DNA of 64,000 bases from Flammeovirgaceae bacterium BBD 1991-12 (GCA_001657315.1 LYSV01000010.1:1-64000); one strand, 5' to 3'; counted from the first letter of the stretch, positions 14,553-23,978 are shown. The notes: generated by a model from the letters alone, not told the origin. Numbers and translations: made by a program.

Positions 14553-15914
14553 ATGTATACCCGTTTCAAGGCTTTATTGCTGCTGCTCTGTTCTGCTACG
14601 ATCACCTTAGGGCAGCAAAAACCGGTCTATCAGTTCAAAGTACTACAATTTTCCATGGCCCCCGGGTTGGGGAGCAACGGATTGCACCCTGGAGGATATG
14701 TCAATGGGTTTTCTTTCAATCTGACCTCTGGTTATTCGGCTGCAAACCATGTTCTTGAAGTTGGCGGCATATCCAACCTGAATACTGAATATACAAAAGG
14801 GCTTCAGGTAGCCGGCATATTTAACCTTACGGGTGGCAATGCCTTTGCTGGTATGAACCTCAAGGAGGCCAAAAAGAAGATAAATTCAGGTTTTGAGGCC
14901 AATCTGGAAGGCCTTCAGGTCAGCGGCGTGGCCAATGTTGTGATCACAAATGTCTTTGGCGGACAGATGACTGGCGGAGTGAATTACATAAAGGGAGGTA
15001 TATTCGGCATACAAACTGCTGGTTTAGCTAATGTCGTCGAGAAATATGGCTTTGGAGTGCAACTCGCCGGTGCCTACAATTCAGTGGTAGGCTCTTTCGA
15101 CGGAGTACAACTGGCAACATTACTAAACTATACCGGTGCCAGATTGCAGGGATTGCAATTGGGAGGATTCAATCAGGTCAGAAATATTGAAGGAAGAAAT
15201 TCTTTCAGCTTTTCAGGGTACAGTGCCGTTCAGTTGGGGCTTGTTAACCGGGCAAGGAAAATGAACGGACTCCAGATAGGTCTGGTCAACTTTGGAGGGG
15301 CCATGCAGGGCACTCAAATAGGTTTGATCAATTTCTATCATGGGGGGAAGGAAGCCAATACCAAAGACGGTACATCCATAGGCCTGTTGAATATTGGTCA
15401 TACAACGGAGGTACTGGTCTATGCTGACGAGCTTTTTTTTACCAACTATCAGCTCAGTACAGGTACCCTTAAAAATGGACGCAAACTGGATGCAGTAAAA
15501 TGGATCCATATTCAGAATGCGATCATTTTTGGGTATAACCCCGATCTGTTAAGGCCTGACAATACACAATGGGCCTTGGGCTACGGACTTTACAAGAAAA
15601 TATTCAACCGGTCGATAACGCCTGGGATGAATCAATTCAGGTTTATCAGTGGCGGACTTGAATTCCTGCACTACAACGAAGGCTCTGATCTCAATGAAAA
15701 ACTGAATCTGATCTCAAGGCTTAAGGCTTCAGCAGGTACCCGGTTGCATCCCAAACTTCAAAATATATATGTCTTTGGGGGGCTCTCCTACAGTATGTTG
15801 ATCAGCCGGACACCTGTAGATGTACGGCCGGGCTTTCTCAATGACGCCCACGTTTCAGCCGATATAGCCAGACAGCGGTGGGCTGGTGGGCATGTTGGGA
15901 TAATGATCCACTGA
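14553..15914 (+). CDS. LA_2272-type surface repeat protein, outer membrane
   Basis: A 453-residue secreted protein with a signal peptide (about residues 1-20, ending TLGQ). Residues about 75-285 hold tandem strands of the form GLQVxGxxNxxxGxxxGxQxAGxxN, a regular Gly/Asn beta repeat that I associate with LA_2272/LA_2273 family surface proteins. The C-terminal 150 residues look like a beta-barrel or a second sandwich. Probably surface-exposed; function unknown. It ends 4 bases before the convergent SDR gene, so the two may share termination. Confidence 0.65.
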   Translation: MYTRFKALLLLLCSATITLGQQKPVYQFKVLQFSMAPGLGSNGLHPGGYVNGFSFNLTSGYSAANHVLEVGGISNLNTEYTKGLQVAGIFNLTGGNAFAGMNLKEAKKKINSGFEANLEGLQVSGVANVVITNVFGGQMTGGVNYIKGGIFGIQTAGLANVVEKYGFGVQLAGAYNSVVGSFDGVQLATLLNYTGARLQGLQLGGFNQVRNIEGRNSFSFSGYSAVQLGLVNRARKMNGLQIGLVNFGGAMQGTQIGLINFYHGGKEANTKDGTSIGLLNIGHTTEVLVYADELFFTNYQLSTGTLKNGRKLDAVKWIHIQNAIIFGYNPDLLRPDNTQWALGYGLYKKIFNRSITPGMNQFRFISGGLEFLHYNEGSDLNEKLNLISRLKASAGTRLHPKLQNIYVFGGLSYSMLISRTPVDVRPGFLNDAHVSADIARQRWAGGHVGIMIH

Positions 15915-15918
15915 AGAC

Positions 15919-16719
15919 TTATCGTACTCTGGCCTTCCTTATGACTCTGTTAAAAAGGTTTGGGAAAAAACGCTTTAGGTAAACCCCGTATTTTTCACGG
16001 CCGCCAATGTAAACTTCGGTCTTTTGTTTCCTGAAGGCTTGTATAATTTTTCTTGCACATATCCTGGCGGGCATGCCCTTTGCCTGGGCCTCATCCATCT
16101 TGTTAAACCTATCTCCCTTTTCTGTCAGGGCGTTGATGGATACATTGGTTTTTATGAAACCAGGGCATACCATAGTCACTTTGATATGGTCTGCATAAAG
16201 TTCTGCTCTTAACGCATCAAAAAAACCGTGCAATGCGTGCTTGGAGGCTGAATATCCGGATCGGTAGGGTGTACCAAACCTCCCTACGAGGCTGCTAACC
16301 ACTACAAAGTGACCCTCTTTTCTCTCAGAGAAATGTGGGATAAGGTACCTGGTAAGGGCGATGGTTCCGAAATAATTGACTTCCATGATCTTACGGTCCA
16401 CACTGAGGTCAGTGTCTTTGATCAGGGAACGCTGGCTGATACCCCCGTTATTGATCAGGATATCGATATGACCAAAAAGATTGATGGCTGCTTCGGTGGT
16501 CAGCTTTAGTGTATCCGCCTGTGCGAGGTCCAGCGGAAGGATGGCAATATTGCTTTGTGCAGAGGCCGGACATGAACTTTTCACTCTTTCCAGTTCCTCC
16601 TTTCTTCGGGCAGAAATGATGAGTCGTGTACCCAGTGAGGCCAGCTCATAGACCAAAGCCTCTCCAATGCCGGAGGATGCACCGGTTATCCAGATTACCT
16701 TATTTGAGAAGTTTTCCAC
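15919..16719 (-). CDS. SDR-family short-chain dehydrogenase
   Basis: A 266-residue Rossmann-fold oxidoreductase. The cofactor motif TGASSGIG is at about residues 12-19, the NNGG-type motif at about 91, catalytic Ser in VVVSSLVGR and the YSASK active-site Tyr/Lys at about 157-161. The C-terminal part resembles the DhrS7-like subgroup acting on lipids or retinoid-like substrates, but the substrate cannot be told. The start codon appears to be GTG. It lies 18 bases after the coiled-coil gene and is probably cotranscribed with it. Confidence 0.88.
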   Translation of the reverse strand: MENFSNKVIWITGASSGIGEALVYELASLGTRLIISARRKEELERVKSSCPASAQSNIAILPLDLAQADTLKLTTEAAINLFGHIDILINNGGISQRSLIKDTDLSVDRKIMEVNYFGTIALTRYLIPHFSERKEGHFVVVSSLVGRFGTPYRSGYSASKHALHGFFDALRAELYADHIKVTMVCPGFIKTNVSINALTEKGDRFNKMDEAQAKGMPARICARKIIQAFRKQKTEVYIGGREKYGVYLKRFFPNLFNRVIRKARVR

Positions 16720-16737
16720 AACAGTGGTGAAGGGGTG

Positions 16738-16986
16738 TTATCTGTCTTCCAGTCGTTCCAGCCGCTCTATTATCTTGTCCAGAGCATAGTTTGCTTTTTC
16801 AGCATGTTGCAGGTGTAGGGGGTGCATTTTACTATGCTGGCCCAGGATTTTACTATGCTGATCCAGAATCTTACTATGCTGATTCAGGATCTTGCTTTGC
16901 TTTCTTAGTTCAAGGGTATGCTCACCAATTTTCCTGAGCATTTCTGCCATCTGCTCCAGCAGGTCATTAAATTGCTTTCCTGTCAT
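16738..16986 (-). CDS. Small coiled-coil protein with heptad tandem repeat
   Basis: An 82-residue soluble protein, predicted all-helical. Its middle is four near-identical heptads (HSKILNQ, HSKILDQ, HSKILDQ, HSKILGQ; about residues 33-60), matching a 21-bp DNA tandem repeat at 16829-16891. Flanks are charged helices. It probably forms an oligomeric coiled coil. I recognise no family. The repeat number could vary between strains because the DNA units are nearly identical. Confidence 0.6.
   Translation of the reverse strand: MTGKQFNDLLEQMAEMLRKIGEHTLELRKQSKILNQHSKILDQHSKILGQHSKMHPLHLQHAEKANYALDKIIERLERLEDR
16829..16891. repeat. 21-bp tandem repeat, three units
   Basis: Three consecutive 21-bp units (16829-16849, 16850-16870, 16871-16891), each starting TTACTATGCTG and differing at only a few positions. 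They encode one heptad each in the minus-strand coiled-coil protein. Confidence 0.85.
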
Positions 16987-17027
16987 AGATCGGGTTTTAT
17001 TGTAACACCTAATCTAAACAAAAAAAA

Positions 17028-17534
17028 TTATTGTTTAATTCTTTTGTAGGTTACAAAATCGAAGGCAAAGGCATGCCTGTCATCTTTCAGATGAGGAATT
17101 CTCTCCGTTTCCTGCCAGGCCGACTGGTTGTATTCTGGATAGAAAGCATCCCCCTCAAATGATCCTTTTACCTCCGTTATGTACATGATATCTGCTACCT
17201 CCAGCCCAAGGGTGTAGATCTGACCGCCACCAATAATGAAAGCCTCATCTTCGCCATTTGCCCGGGCAATGTCCAGTGCCTCTTTTAATGCGTGCACCAC
17301 CAGGGCAGTAGAGGCATCGTAATCCGATTGCCGTGTTATGACAACATTTGTACGATTTGGTAGAGGTCTGAATTTTTCAGGAATGGATTCGTAATTTTTT
17401 CTGCCCATGATCACATGGTGGCCCGAAGTTTTGCGCATAAAGAATTTCATGTCATCGGGTAGGTTCCATACCAGGTTATTGTCCTTACCGATAACGCCAT
17501 TTTCTGCCACAGCAGCGATCATTGATATTTTCAT
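17028..17534 (-). CDS. folA: Dihydrofolate reductase
   Basis: A 168-residue enzyme reducing dihydrofolate to tetrahydrofolate with NADPH. Visible family features: ISMIAAVAENGVIGKDN at the N-terminus, the substrate-binding VWNLPDDMKFF with the catalytic acid at Asp28, GHHVIMGRKNYESIP, and the NADPH-binding IIGGGQIYTLGL. Length is normal. No thyA lies next to it. It sits 41 bases upstream of the coiled-coil gene in the same direction. Confidence 0.95.
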   Translation of the reverse strand: MKISMIAAVAENGVIGKDNNLVWNLPDDMKFFMRKTSGHHVIMGRKNYESIPEKFRPLPNRTNVVITRQSDYDASTALVVHALKEALDIARANGEDEAFIIGGGQIYTLGLEVADIMYITEVKGSFEGDAFYPEYNQSAWQETERIPHLKDDRHAFAFDFVTYKRIKQ

Positions 17535-17599
17535 GGTAGTGCCTCGTCTTCGGCGATAACATTACGACAATACCATGAACTATAAAAACAAAGTCAGTG

Positions 17600-18028
17600 C
17601 TATTTTGAGATCTGAAAGAACTTTTTCAATACGGAAATACCGATATCTCCTTCCAGCTTGTTCCCTTCGATCATGGACTTGAATACTTCTTCATCTTCGG
17701 CTGTGATACTGGTTTGGAACTCGATCCTGTCCACATTCTTATAACCCATGTGCCAGCTGGGAAATATCCTTTCTCCAATAGGAGAGTATGCCAACATGAT
17801 CACGTTTCTATGCCTGTCATCTGTTTTGATCTCATCATACAGACTCAGGATCTCCTTCGAATCCCCTTCGAGATACTGGATGAAACTGTTTTTGGAATGT
17901 ATAAGTACGCCAGTGATATCCTTTGGAGGATTATTTTTCTTGCACGACACCAGTATTTTTTCGATCTCCGCATCGGTACATTTAGGCTCCCTGATGCTGG
18001 AATAAATAAGTTTATATAAATGACCCAT
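17600..18028 (-). CDS. BLUF-domain blue-light sensor
   Basis: A 142-residue, single-domain FAD-binding photoreceptor. The key residues are in place: Tyr9 (in LIYSS), Gln51 (in FIQYLEGD), and Trp92/Met94 (FPSWHMGY) on the fifth strand. The TGVLIHSKNSF segment and DDRHRNV are also typical. There is no attached output domain, so it must signal through a partner, which is not obvious among the neighbours. It lies 65 bases upstream of folA in the same direction. Confidence 0.92.
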   Translation of the reverse strand: MGHLYKLIYSSIREPKCTDAEIEKILVSCKKNNPPKDITGVLIHSKNSFIQYLEGDSKEILSLYDEIKTDDRHRNVIMLAYSPIGERIFPSWHMGYKNVDRIEFQTSITAEDEEVFKSMIEGNKLEGDIGISVLKKFFQISK

Positions 18029-18171
18029 TTTTAAGTTTTTTCTTCAAAGATGGGGTTTATATGAATTCGATGAAATACGGTAAAAACCGTATTTTAATAA
18101 TACGCATTCTTACCTACAATAACCTCTAAGTTTTGAAAGATCAACATTTATGTAGCCATAGATGTTTTTAC

Positions 18172-18215
18172 AAAAAAACTCCGGAGTTCATGATCCGCGA
18201 TCACGAACTCCGGAG
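18172..18215 (-). terminator. Rho-independent terminator for the repeat lipoprotein
   Basis: Stem CTCCGGAGTTC with TGATC / GATCA with GAACTCCGGAG (18179-18215, one A-C mismatch, 3-base loop CGC). On the minus strand it is followed by seven T (18172-18178 as A-run on plus). It lies about 90 bases after the minus-strand stop of the 605-residue protein. Confidence 0.85.
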
Positions 18216-18305
18216 AATATTTTACTGACCATATCAGCCCAATAGCTCATCGAATGGAGACTGATAAAACTCTCTTTTTGGATTTTTTTGTAACCTCACT
18301 ATGGG

Positions 18306-20123
18306 TTAGTTCCCAGTCCACTCACCGGCGCCGTTCTGTGCTCCATTACCTCCATAGTCATAGGGAGAGCCTCCGCTCACAAACTCACCGGCCGTCCAGA
18401 TACCCCTGGTCACAGCCACACTTACTCTGCCGCTGCCGCCAAGATCTTCTCCGTATTGCATGAAATCGATCATATTGTCGGCGGATCCAAAATTGTTGTT
18501 GTTAGCGTACAGGCCTACATCAGATGATGTGTCATCCAACGGTCTGTTCAGAATGATCGTCTCATTGGGATCCAGCGTAAGATCATCCATGGTCAGGTCA
18601 CTTATTGGAGCATAGGTTATTCTGTTACAGATAAAGAAACCGGAAATGTCCATGGCTGCGTTCCCAAAATTCTTAAGTGTGATCTGGTCTGTGGTTGCGT
18701 CTACCTTTAACAACCTTATATTGGCCATCACGGTACCAAACCAGAAATTGGCTCCATTCTGTGTGCCATCTCCGGTGTAGTCAAAAGGAGATCCGTCATC
18801 TACAAACTCACCGGCAGCCCATATACCTTTGGTCACCGCTACGTTTACTCTGCCACTGGCGCCAAGATCTTCACCATACTGCATGAAGTCGATCATATTG
18901 TCGGCCGACCCGAAGTTGGTGTTATTGGCATACAGGCCTACATCGGATGACGTATCATCCAGTGGTCTGTTCAGTACAATTGTTTCATCAGGGTCAAGGG
19001 TAAGATCATCCGTTGTCAGGTTGCTTACCGGTGCGTACGTGATCCTGTTGCAGATAAAAAGGGTAGAGATATCTGAGGCTGCAGTGCCAAAATTCTTGAG
19101 AGTGATCTGATCTGTTAATGCATTTACCTGGAATATCCGGACATTCGGCGCAGTTGTACCGGACCAGAAACTGGCTCCATTTTGTGTGCCATCCCCGGTG
19201 TAGTCAAAGGGGGATCCGTCAGCTACAAACTCACCAGCGGTCCAGATGCCTTTGGTTACCGCTACATTCACCCTGCCACCGGCGCCAAGGTCTTCACCGT
19301 ATTGCATGAAATCGATCATATTGTCAGCTGATCCAAAGTTGCTGTTATTGGCATACAATCCCACGTCGGACGAGGTATCTTCCAATGGCCTGTTCAATAC
19401 GATCGTTTCATCGGGATCCAGGGTAAGATCATCGGTTGTCAGATCACCTACCGGGGCGTAAGTAATTCTATTGCAGATAAAAAGAGTAGAAATGTCCGCA
19501 GCTGCGGTACCAAAATTCTTGAGGGTTATCTCGTCGGTAGTGGCGTCCACTTTTAGTATTCGTACGTTGGCTTCTCCAGCCACCGGTGTGCCGGACCACA
19601 CAGAAGCTCCGTTTTGAGTACCATTACCTGTGTACTCATAGGGAGAACCATCCGGTACAAATTCTCCGGCAGTCCAGATACCTTTTGCCACAGCTACATC
19701 CACCCGGCCATCTGTGCCTACATCTTCACCATACTGCATAAAGTCCACCATCGCTTCCGCCGAGGCAAAACTATTTGTGGAATACAATCCCACATCCGAA
19801 GCGTCATCATCCAATGATCTGCTAATTTCGATCATTTCGTCAGGGTCCAGGTTCAGATCGTCACTGGTCAGTGTATTCAGTTGGGCATAGCTTTTCAGAT
19901 TACAGATCCAAAAGTCAGATACATTCTGTGCAACATTCCCAAAATTTTTGATGTAAAACTTGTCCTCGGTTGCATCTACTTTTACCAGCCGCACATTGGC
20001 TTCCCCCGTAGGGCCGGAATCATCGTCGTCGCTGCAGGCCTGTAAAACAAACAGGGCAGTTAACAACATAGTTAATAAACCGACACTGGATAGTGTCTGG
20101 CTCAGGTTTAAGTCTCTCTTCAT
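18306..20123 (-). CDS. Lipoprotein with four lamin-tail-like repeats
   Basis: A 605-residue lipoprotein (lipobox LQAC, Cys30). It is built of four tandem units of about 140 residues with 60-90 percent similarity by eye; each contains a strand set like VKVDATTDQITLKNFG, a WICN or FICN strand, DDLTLDPDETI, SSDVGLYAN and a MIDFMQYGEDLG block, and ends with FDYTGDGTQNGA. The first unit is the most diverged. The pattern of short strands with KNFG resembles lamin-tail (LTD) domains, but that is inference. Likely surface- or periplasm-exposed adhesion or scaffold protein. Confidence 0.75.
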   Translation of the reverse strand: MKRDLNLSQTLSSVGLLTMLLTALFVLQACSDDDDSGPTGEANVRLVKVDATEDKFYIKNFGNVAQNVSDFWICNLKSYAQLNTLTSDDLNLDPDEMIEISRSLDDDASDVGLYSTNSFASAEAMVDFMQYGEDVGTDGRVDVAVAKGIWTAGEFVPDGSPYEYTGNGTQNGASVWSGTPVAGEANVRILKVDATTDEITLKNFGTAAADISTLFICNRITYAPVGDLTTDDLTLDPDETIVLNRPLEDTSSDVGLYANNSNFGSADNMIDFMQYGEDLGAGGRVNVAVTKGIWTAGEFVADGSPFDYTGDGTQNGASFWSGTTAPNVRIFQVNALTDQITLKNFGTAASDISTLFICNRITYAPVSNLTTDDLTLDPDETIVLNRPLDDTSSDVGLYANNTNFGSADNMIDFMQYGEDLGASGRVNVAVTKGIWAAGEFVDDGSPFDYTGDGTQNGANFWFGTVMANIRLLKVDATTDQITLKNFGNAAMDISGFFICNRITYAPISDLTMDDLTLDPNETIILNRPLDDTSSDVGLYANNNNFGSADNMIDFMQYGEDLGGSGRVSVAVTRGIWTAGEFVSGGSPYDYGGNGAQNGAGEWTGN

Positions 20124-20326
20124 GATGATGTGATTTTAATTACTCAAATTTTGAATCACAACCATCACGTGATAAATTTCGGATCGGTTGCCTTGAGTCC
20201 AACGTTTTGTAGGTTTGCCTAAAGGCCGATCTTTCCTTTCCCGTGAGTAGCGAAAGATCTAAGTGTTCCTAAATAAGGGCCTAAGGATTAGATTGACCGG
20301 AATATACAGAGTAACAAGGATTGTAT

Positions 20327-21253
20327 TTATACTAATTTATTCCCTCTCAGAAATTCCTGAATATCCATTTTTCTTTTGCCCTGGAGCTGTAATTGTTTCA
20401 CCATGATGATCCCGTCTGTGGTTTTAAAGTGAAGGAAATTTTTGTGGTCCGTCAGAAAATCCCCTGACTTCAACTCCGGATGATTGTTATCTTGTAGTGG
20501 TTTGACTTTGAAAAGCTTTAAATTCTGTCCGTTAATATCTGTCCAGGCTGCCGGATAGGGGGAAAGTCCCCGAATGAAATCATATACTTTTGAGACGGGT
20601 TGATCCCAGCTAATCTGACAATCTTCCCTGAAGATCTTTGGGGCGGGCGTCAGTATTTGCGACTCATCCTGCTCCGTTTGTGGAAAATCGCCTTTTTCTA
20701 TACCCTGTACCGTTCTCAGGACAAGTTCTGCACCCTTGTGCATTAGCCTCTGATAGAGGTCACCAACAGTATCATCCGGACCAATAGGTTCTTTTTCCTG
20801 GAAAATGATCCTGCCGGTATCTATTTTATGCTTTAAAAAGAAAGTGGTGACGCCCGTCTCCTTTTCACCATTGATGATTGCCCAGTTAATGGGAGCAGCT
20901 CCCCTGTACTGGGGCAGGAGAGAGGCATGCAGATTGAAAGTACCCATGGTTGGCATATTCCACACTATCTCAGGTAGCATTCTGAAGGCAACCACTATCT
21001 GCAGGTCGGCCTTATAATTCTTCAGCTCACTGACAAAGGCCGGATCTTTCAGGTTTGTAGGCTGCAACACGGGCAGGTTATGGGCTACTGCACTGTCTTT
21101 TACCGCCGATGTGGCCAACTGTTGGCCTCGTCCCCTTGGCCGGTCCGGGGCTGTGATGACAGCAACAATATTATAACCGTTTTTAAGTAATACTTCCAGG
21201 CTGGGCACGGCGAATTCGGGTGTACCCATGAAGATAATTCTTAATCCTTTCAT
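20327..21253 (-). CDS. fmt: Methionyl-tRNA formyltransferase
   Basis: A 308-residue enzyme that formylates initiator Met-tRNA using 10-formyl-tetrahydrofolate. N-terminal formyltransferase domain: FMGTPEFAVPSLEVLL, then the catalytic block FNLHASLLPQYRGAAPINW (His and Asn conserved) and TGVTTFFL with KIDTGRI. The C-terminal domain (from about residue 210) includes VYDFIRGLSPYPAAWT. Length is normal. def is not in the window. The preceding minus-strand gene namZ ends 94 bases upstream. Confidence 0.96.
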   Translation of the reverse strand: MKGLRIIFMGTPEFAVPSLEVLLKNGYNIVAVITAPDRPRGRGQQLATSAVKDSAVAHNLPVLQPTNLKDPAFVSELKNYKADLQIVVAFRMLPEIVWNMPTMGTFNLHASLLPQYRGAAPINWAIINGEKETGVTTFFLKHKIDTGRIIFQEKEPIGPDDTVGDLYQRLMHKGAELVLRTVQGIEKGDFPQTEQDESQILTPAPKIFREDCQISWDQPVSKVYDFIRGLSPYPAAWTDINGQNLKLFKVKPLQDNNHPELKSGDFLTDHKNFLHFKTTDGIIMVKQLQLQGKRKMDIQEFLRGNKLV

Positions 21254-21347
21254 TGGTGGTTAATGTTCTTCTGATGGATATTGTTGAATGTGATGGTTTG
21301 ATCCTGGTTACCATCGACTACCAACTGTCAATCATCATCCGTTCATA

Positions 21348-22520
21348 TCATTCAAAATCATCATAAAGGAGATACTTCTTTCTAAGGCTTTTGTATGCTA
21401 TGAGGTCTTTCTCCCATGAAGCCCTGATCTCTTTTTCTGTAAGGCCAGCCTTTATTTGCTCCATGGTGCTACTCTGGCCTGTTAGCTTGTGGAAATAAGG
21501 CTTGAAAAAATTCTGTCTGTCTTCAAACTTCTCATATACTCCTAGCAGGTATTCAAGAGTGAAGCCTGGCTCAAAGTCTGCGTTTTTAAATGACTGGCCA
21601 TAACATGTGACCCCTTCCAGAGGAGGGTATTTCGACATGCCCGGAATGGATCTGGGTGTAAAGCTGTGAGCAAAAATGTCTTTCATTGATGGATGGCCAA
21701 ATTGGAGGAATGGCTCATAGGTACCACGCCCTATGCTGATGACGGTTCCTTCAAAAAGAGCAAGTGAAGGATAAAGCCTTACCGCAAGGTCATTGGGCAA
21801 ATTGGGTGAAGGCTTTACCGGCAGATCATATGTCGTACTATGATCATAGTTTTTCACGCTAATGACCGTGAGGTCACACTGCACGCCACCTTTCAGCCAG
21901 CCTTCTCCATTGATCATTTCTGCAAGTTCACCTACGGTAAGTCCGTGTACAAGTGGTATCCTGTGCATTCCCACAAAAGACCGGTAAGCACTATCCAGTA
22001 CAGGGCCATCCACATACATGCCATTAGGGTTGGGCCGGTCCAGCACAATAATGGGCTTATTGTTTTCTGCACAGGCTTCCATTACATAGTGCATGGTACT
22101 GATAAAAGTAAAAAAGCGTACCCCTACATCCTGAATATCGAATAATACAACATCAACATCGCTTAGCATAGCAGGCGTGGGCTTTTTTGTTTTTCCGTAA
22201 ATAGATACGACAGGCAGGTTCGTCTTTGTATCCCGGCTGTCTGTAATTTCGGCACCGTCCGACCGGTCTCCCCTGAAACCGTGCTCAGGGGCCATAACTT
22301 TAACAATATCCACACCCAATGTCATTAAGGTGTCCACCAGATGTACATTGTTAACAAGAGCTGAATGGTTGGTAACTATCGCTACCCGCTTGCCTTCGAT
22401 TAGTGGAAGGTACGTGCTGGTCTGCTCAGCTCCGACCATGATGCTCTGTTGCTGTGCCTCACTGCAGGTTGCAAAGCCGATAACAAATGCAAGACATTGG
22501 ATTTTTTTAAATAACCTCAT
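21348..22520 (-). CDS. namZ: DUF1343 exo-beta-N-acetylmuramidase (NamZ-like)
   Basis: A 390-residue exported protein: signal peptide of about 21 residues (ending CSEAQ), then the DUF1343 domain with RVAIVTNHSALV, APEHGFRGDRSDG, VVLFDIQDVGVRFFTFISTM and VLDRPNPNG. Characterised members release N-acetylmuramic acid from the non-reducing end of peptidoglycan fragments during cell-wall recycling or scavenging. Family match is strong; the catalytic assignment follows the family. It is divergent from an FtsX-type permease gene. Confidence 0.85.
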   Translation of the reverse strand: MRLFKKIQCLAFVIGFATCSEAQQQSIMVGAEQTSTYLPLIEGKRVAIVTNHSALVNNVHLVDTLMTLGVDIVKVMAPEHGFRGDRSDGAEITDSRDTKTNLPVVSIYGKTKKPTPAMLSDVDVVLFDIQDVGVRFFTFISTMHYVMEACAENNKPIIVLDRPNPNGMYVDGPVLDSAYRSFVGMHRIPLVHGLTVGELAEMINGEGWLKGGVQCDLTVISVKNYDHSTTYDLPVKPSPNLPNDLAVRLYPSLALFEGTVISIGRGTYEPFLQFGHPSMKDIFAHSFTPRSIPGMSKYPPLEGVTCYGQSFKNADFEPGFTLEYLLGVYEKFEDRQNFFKPYFHKLTGQSSTMEQIKAGLTEKEIRASWEKDLIAYKSLRKKYLLYDDFE

Positions 22521-22727
22521 GCTTCTTAAAATTTGTTGATATCTATGAACTTAAGTTTAGAGAAAGCTGTATCAGGCCCTGAATCACCGGTATTTCCATT
22601 ACGCAAGCGGGCAGACGATCTCTCTTTCCAACTCAAAAGAATATATAATTGGCCGGTTCACCATATTATTTCCCCAATTATCCACGTTTATTCCTTAATT
22701 TGGGGCGATTAAAGTTAAAGATATTCG

Positions 22728-23948
22728 TTGAACCTCTCTTGGTTTATATCAAAAAGAGTAAGTGCTGAGGCCAAAGGGACCTTTTCGTCCACTATCCATA
22801 AAATGGCAGTAGGGAGCATCACCATTGGCCTGGCCGTTATGATCGTTTCCTTTCTGATCCTTATTGGATTTCAGAATACTGTTGCTGAAAAGATCTACAG
22901 CTTCAGTTCCCATCTCAGAGTTACGAAATATACACTGGGGAACTCCTATGAAGAGTCACCCATTTCCATCAGTAATGAGGCTATTGACAGCTACGAAGAA
23001 CTTGATCTTATTGGTCATATTCAGGAGTACAGTCACAAGGCCGGATTGGTTAAAACGGAGGAGGAGATCCTCGGTATTATATTTAAAGGAGTAAGCCAGC
23101 GATTTGACCTCGAAATGTTCAGGGAAAACCTGATTGACGGCCGGTTTATTGAATTTAGTGATGAGTCCTATGCAAAAGAAGTAGTGATAAGCCAGACCAT
23201 CGCTGACAAGCTTAAACTTCAGCGGGATGATGAGATGATCCTTCACTTTTTTATGAATCCACCGCGGGTGAGAAAGCTCAGGGTAGTAGGGATCTATGAA
23301 ACTAACCTGGCGGATTATTATGATGACAAGTTCATACTGGGTGATATCAGGTTGATCCAGCGATTGAACAATTGGGCGGACACCCTTGCCGGGGGTATGG
23401 AGGTGTTTGTAAAAGACATCAACAAAATAGATGAAGCAGAATCTTTGCTGGATGAGGTGCTGGACTATGACCTTTTTGTGGAAAAGGTGAGCGACGCCTA
23501 CATACAGGTATTCGACTGGCTCTTCCTTATCGACAGACAGGTAAATATATTTCTGGGTATTATTCTGCTGGTGGTCTGCGTCAATATGATTTCCATCATC
23601 CTGATCCTTATCATGGAACGAACGCGTATGGTAGGTCTGCTGAAGGCCCTTGGTGCTACCAACCTTCAGATAAGAATGATATTTGCCTATAACGGCATGA
23701 GTTTGATCCTTAAAGGCCTGCTGGGCGGGAATCTGCTGGGTATAGGCATTTGCCTTTTGCAGTATTACTATAAGATCATACCTCTCAATCCGGGAGACTA
23801 CTATATGAGCTATGTACCCATTGGGTGGAACTGGCCTGTGATCATCAGCTTAAACCTGCTGACTTTTATAGTAGTGAGCCTTATTATCGTTTTACCTACA
23901 CTCGTAATAGCCCGTATAACACCTATCAAAAGCATCAGATTTGACTGA
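22728..23948 (+). CDS. ABC transporter permease, FtsX/LolE-type
   Basis: A 406-residue inner-membrane permease with the LolC/E topology: TM1 at about residues 28-50, a large periplasmic domain (about 55-265), then three helices in the C-terminal FtsX domain (MERTRMVGLLKALGATN is the conserved cytoplasmic segment). The likely start is TTG 22728, giving NLSWFISKRV, the usual opening in Bacteroidota. No ATPase gene is adjacent; in this phylum a single LolC/E-like protein usually serves with a distant LolD. Role in lipoprotein release is inferred. Confidence 0.82.
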   Translation: MNLSWFISKRVSAEAKGTFSSTIHKMAVGSITIGLAVMIVSFLILIGFQNTVAEKIYSFSSHLRVTKYTLGNSYEESPISISNEAIDSYEELDLIGHIQEYSHKAGLVKTEEEILGIIFKGVSQRFDLEMFRENLIDGRFIEFSDESYAKEVVISQTIADKLKLQRDDEMILHFFMNPPRVRKLRVVGIYETNLADYYDDKFILGDIRLIQRLNNWADTLAGGMEVFVKDINKIDEAESLLDEVLDYDLFVEKVSDAYIQVFDWLFLIDRQVNIFLGIILLVVCVNMISIILILIMERTRMVGLLKALGATNLQIRMIFAYNGMSLILKGLLGGNLLGIGICLLQYYYKIIPLNPGDYYMSYVPIGWNWPVIISLNLLTFIVVSLIIVLPTLVIARITPIKSIRFD

Positions 23949-23978
23949 GTCAGCTTAAGGGTCATGGTCAGGAATAGT

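Noticed and set aside
16829..16891. Three direct repeats, considered as a CRISPR array
   Set aside because: Units are contiguous without spacers and encode in-frame heptads of a protein.
18306..20123. Long direct repeats about 420 bp apart, considered as a mobile-element or integron array
   Set aside because: They are repeat units of one open reading frame with a lipoprotein signal and no recombination sites.
20227..20260. GATCTTTC / GAAAGATC hairpin between fmt and the repeat lipoprotein, considered as a riboswitch or terminator
   Set aside because: There is no T-run on either strand in the right place and no recognisable riboswitch core; evidence is too weak.
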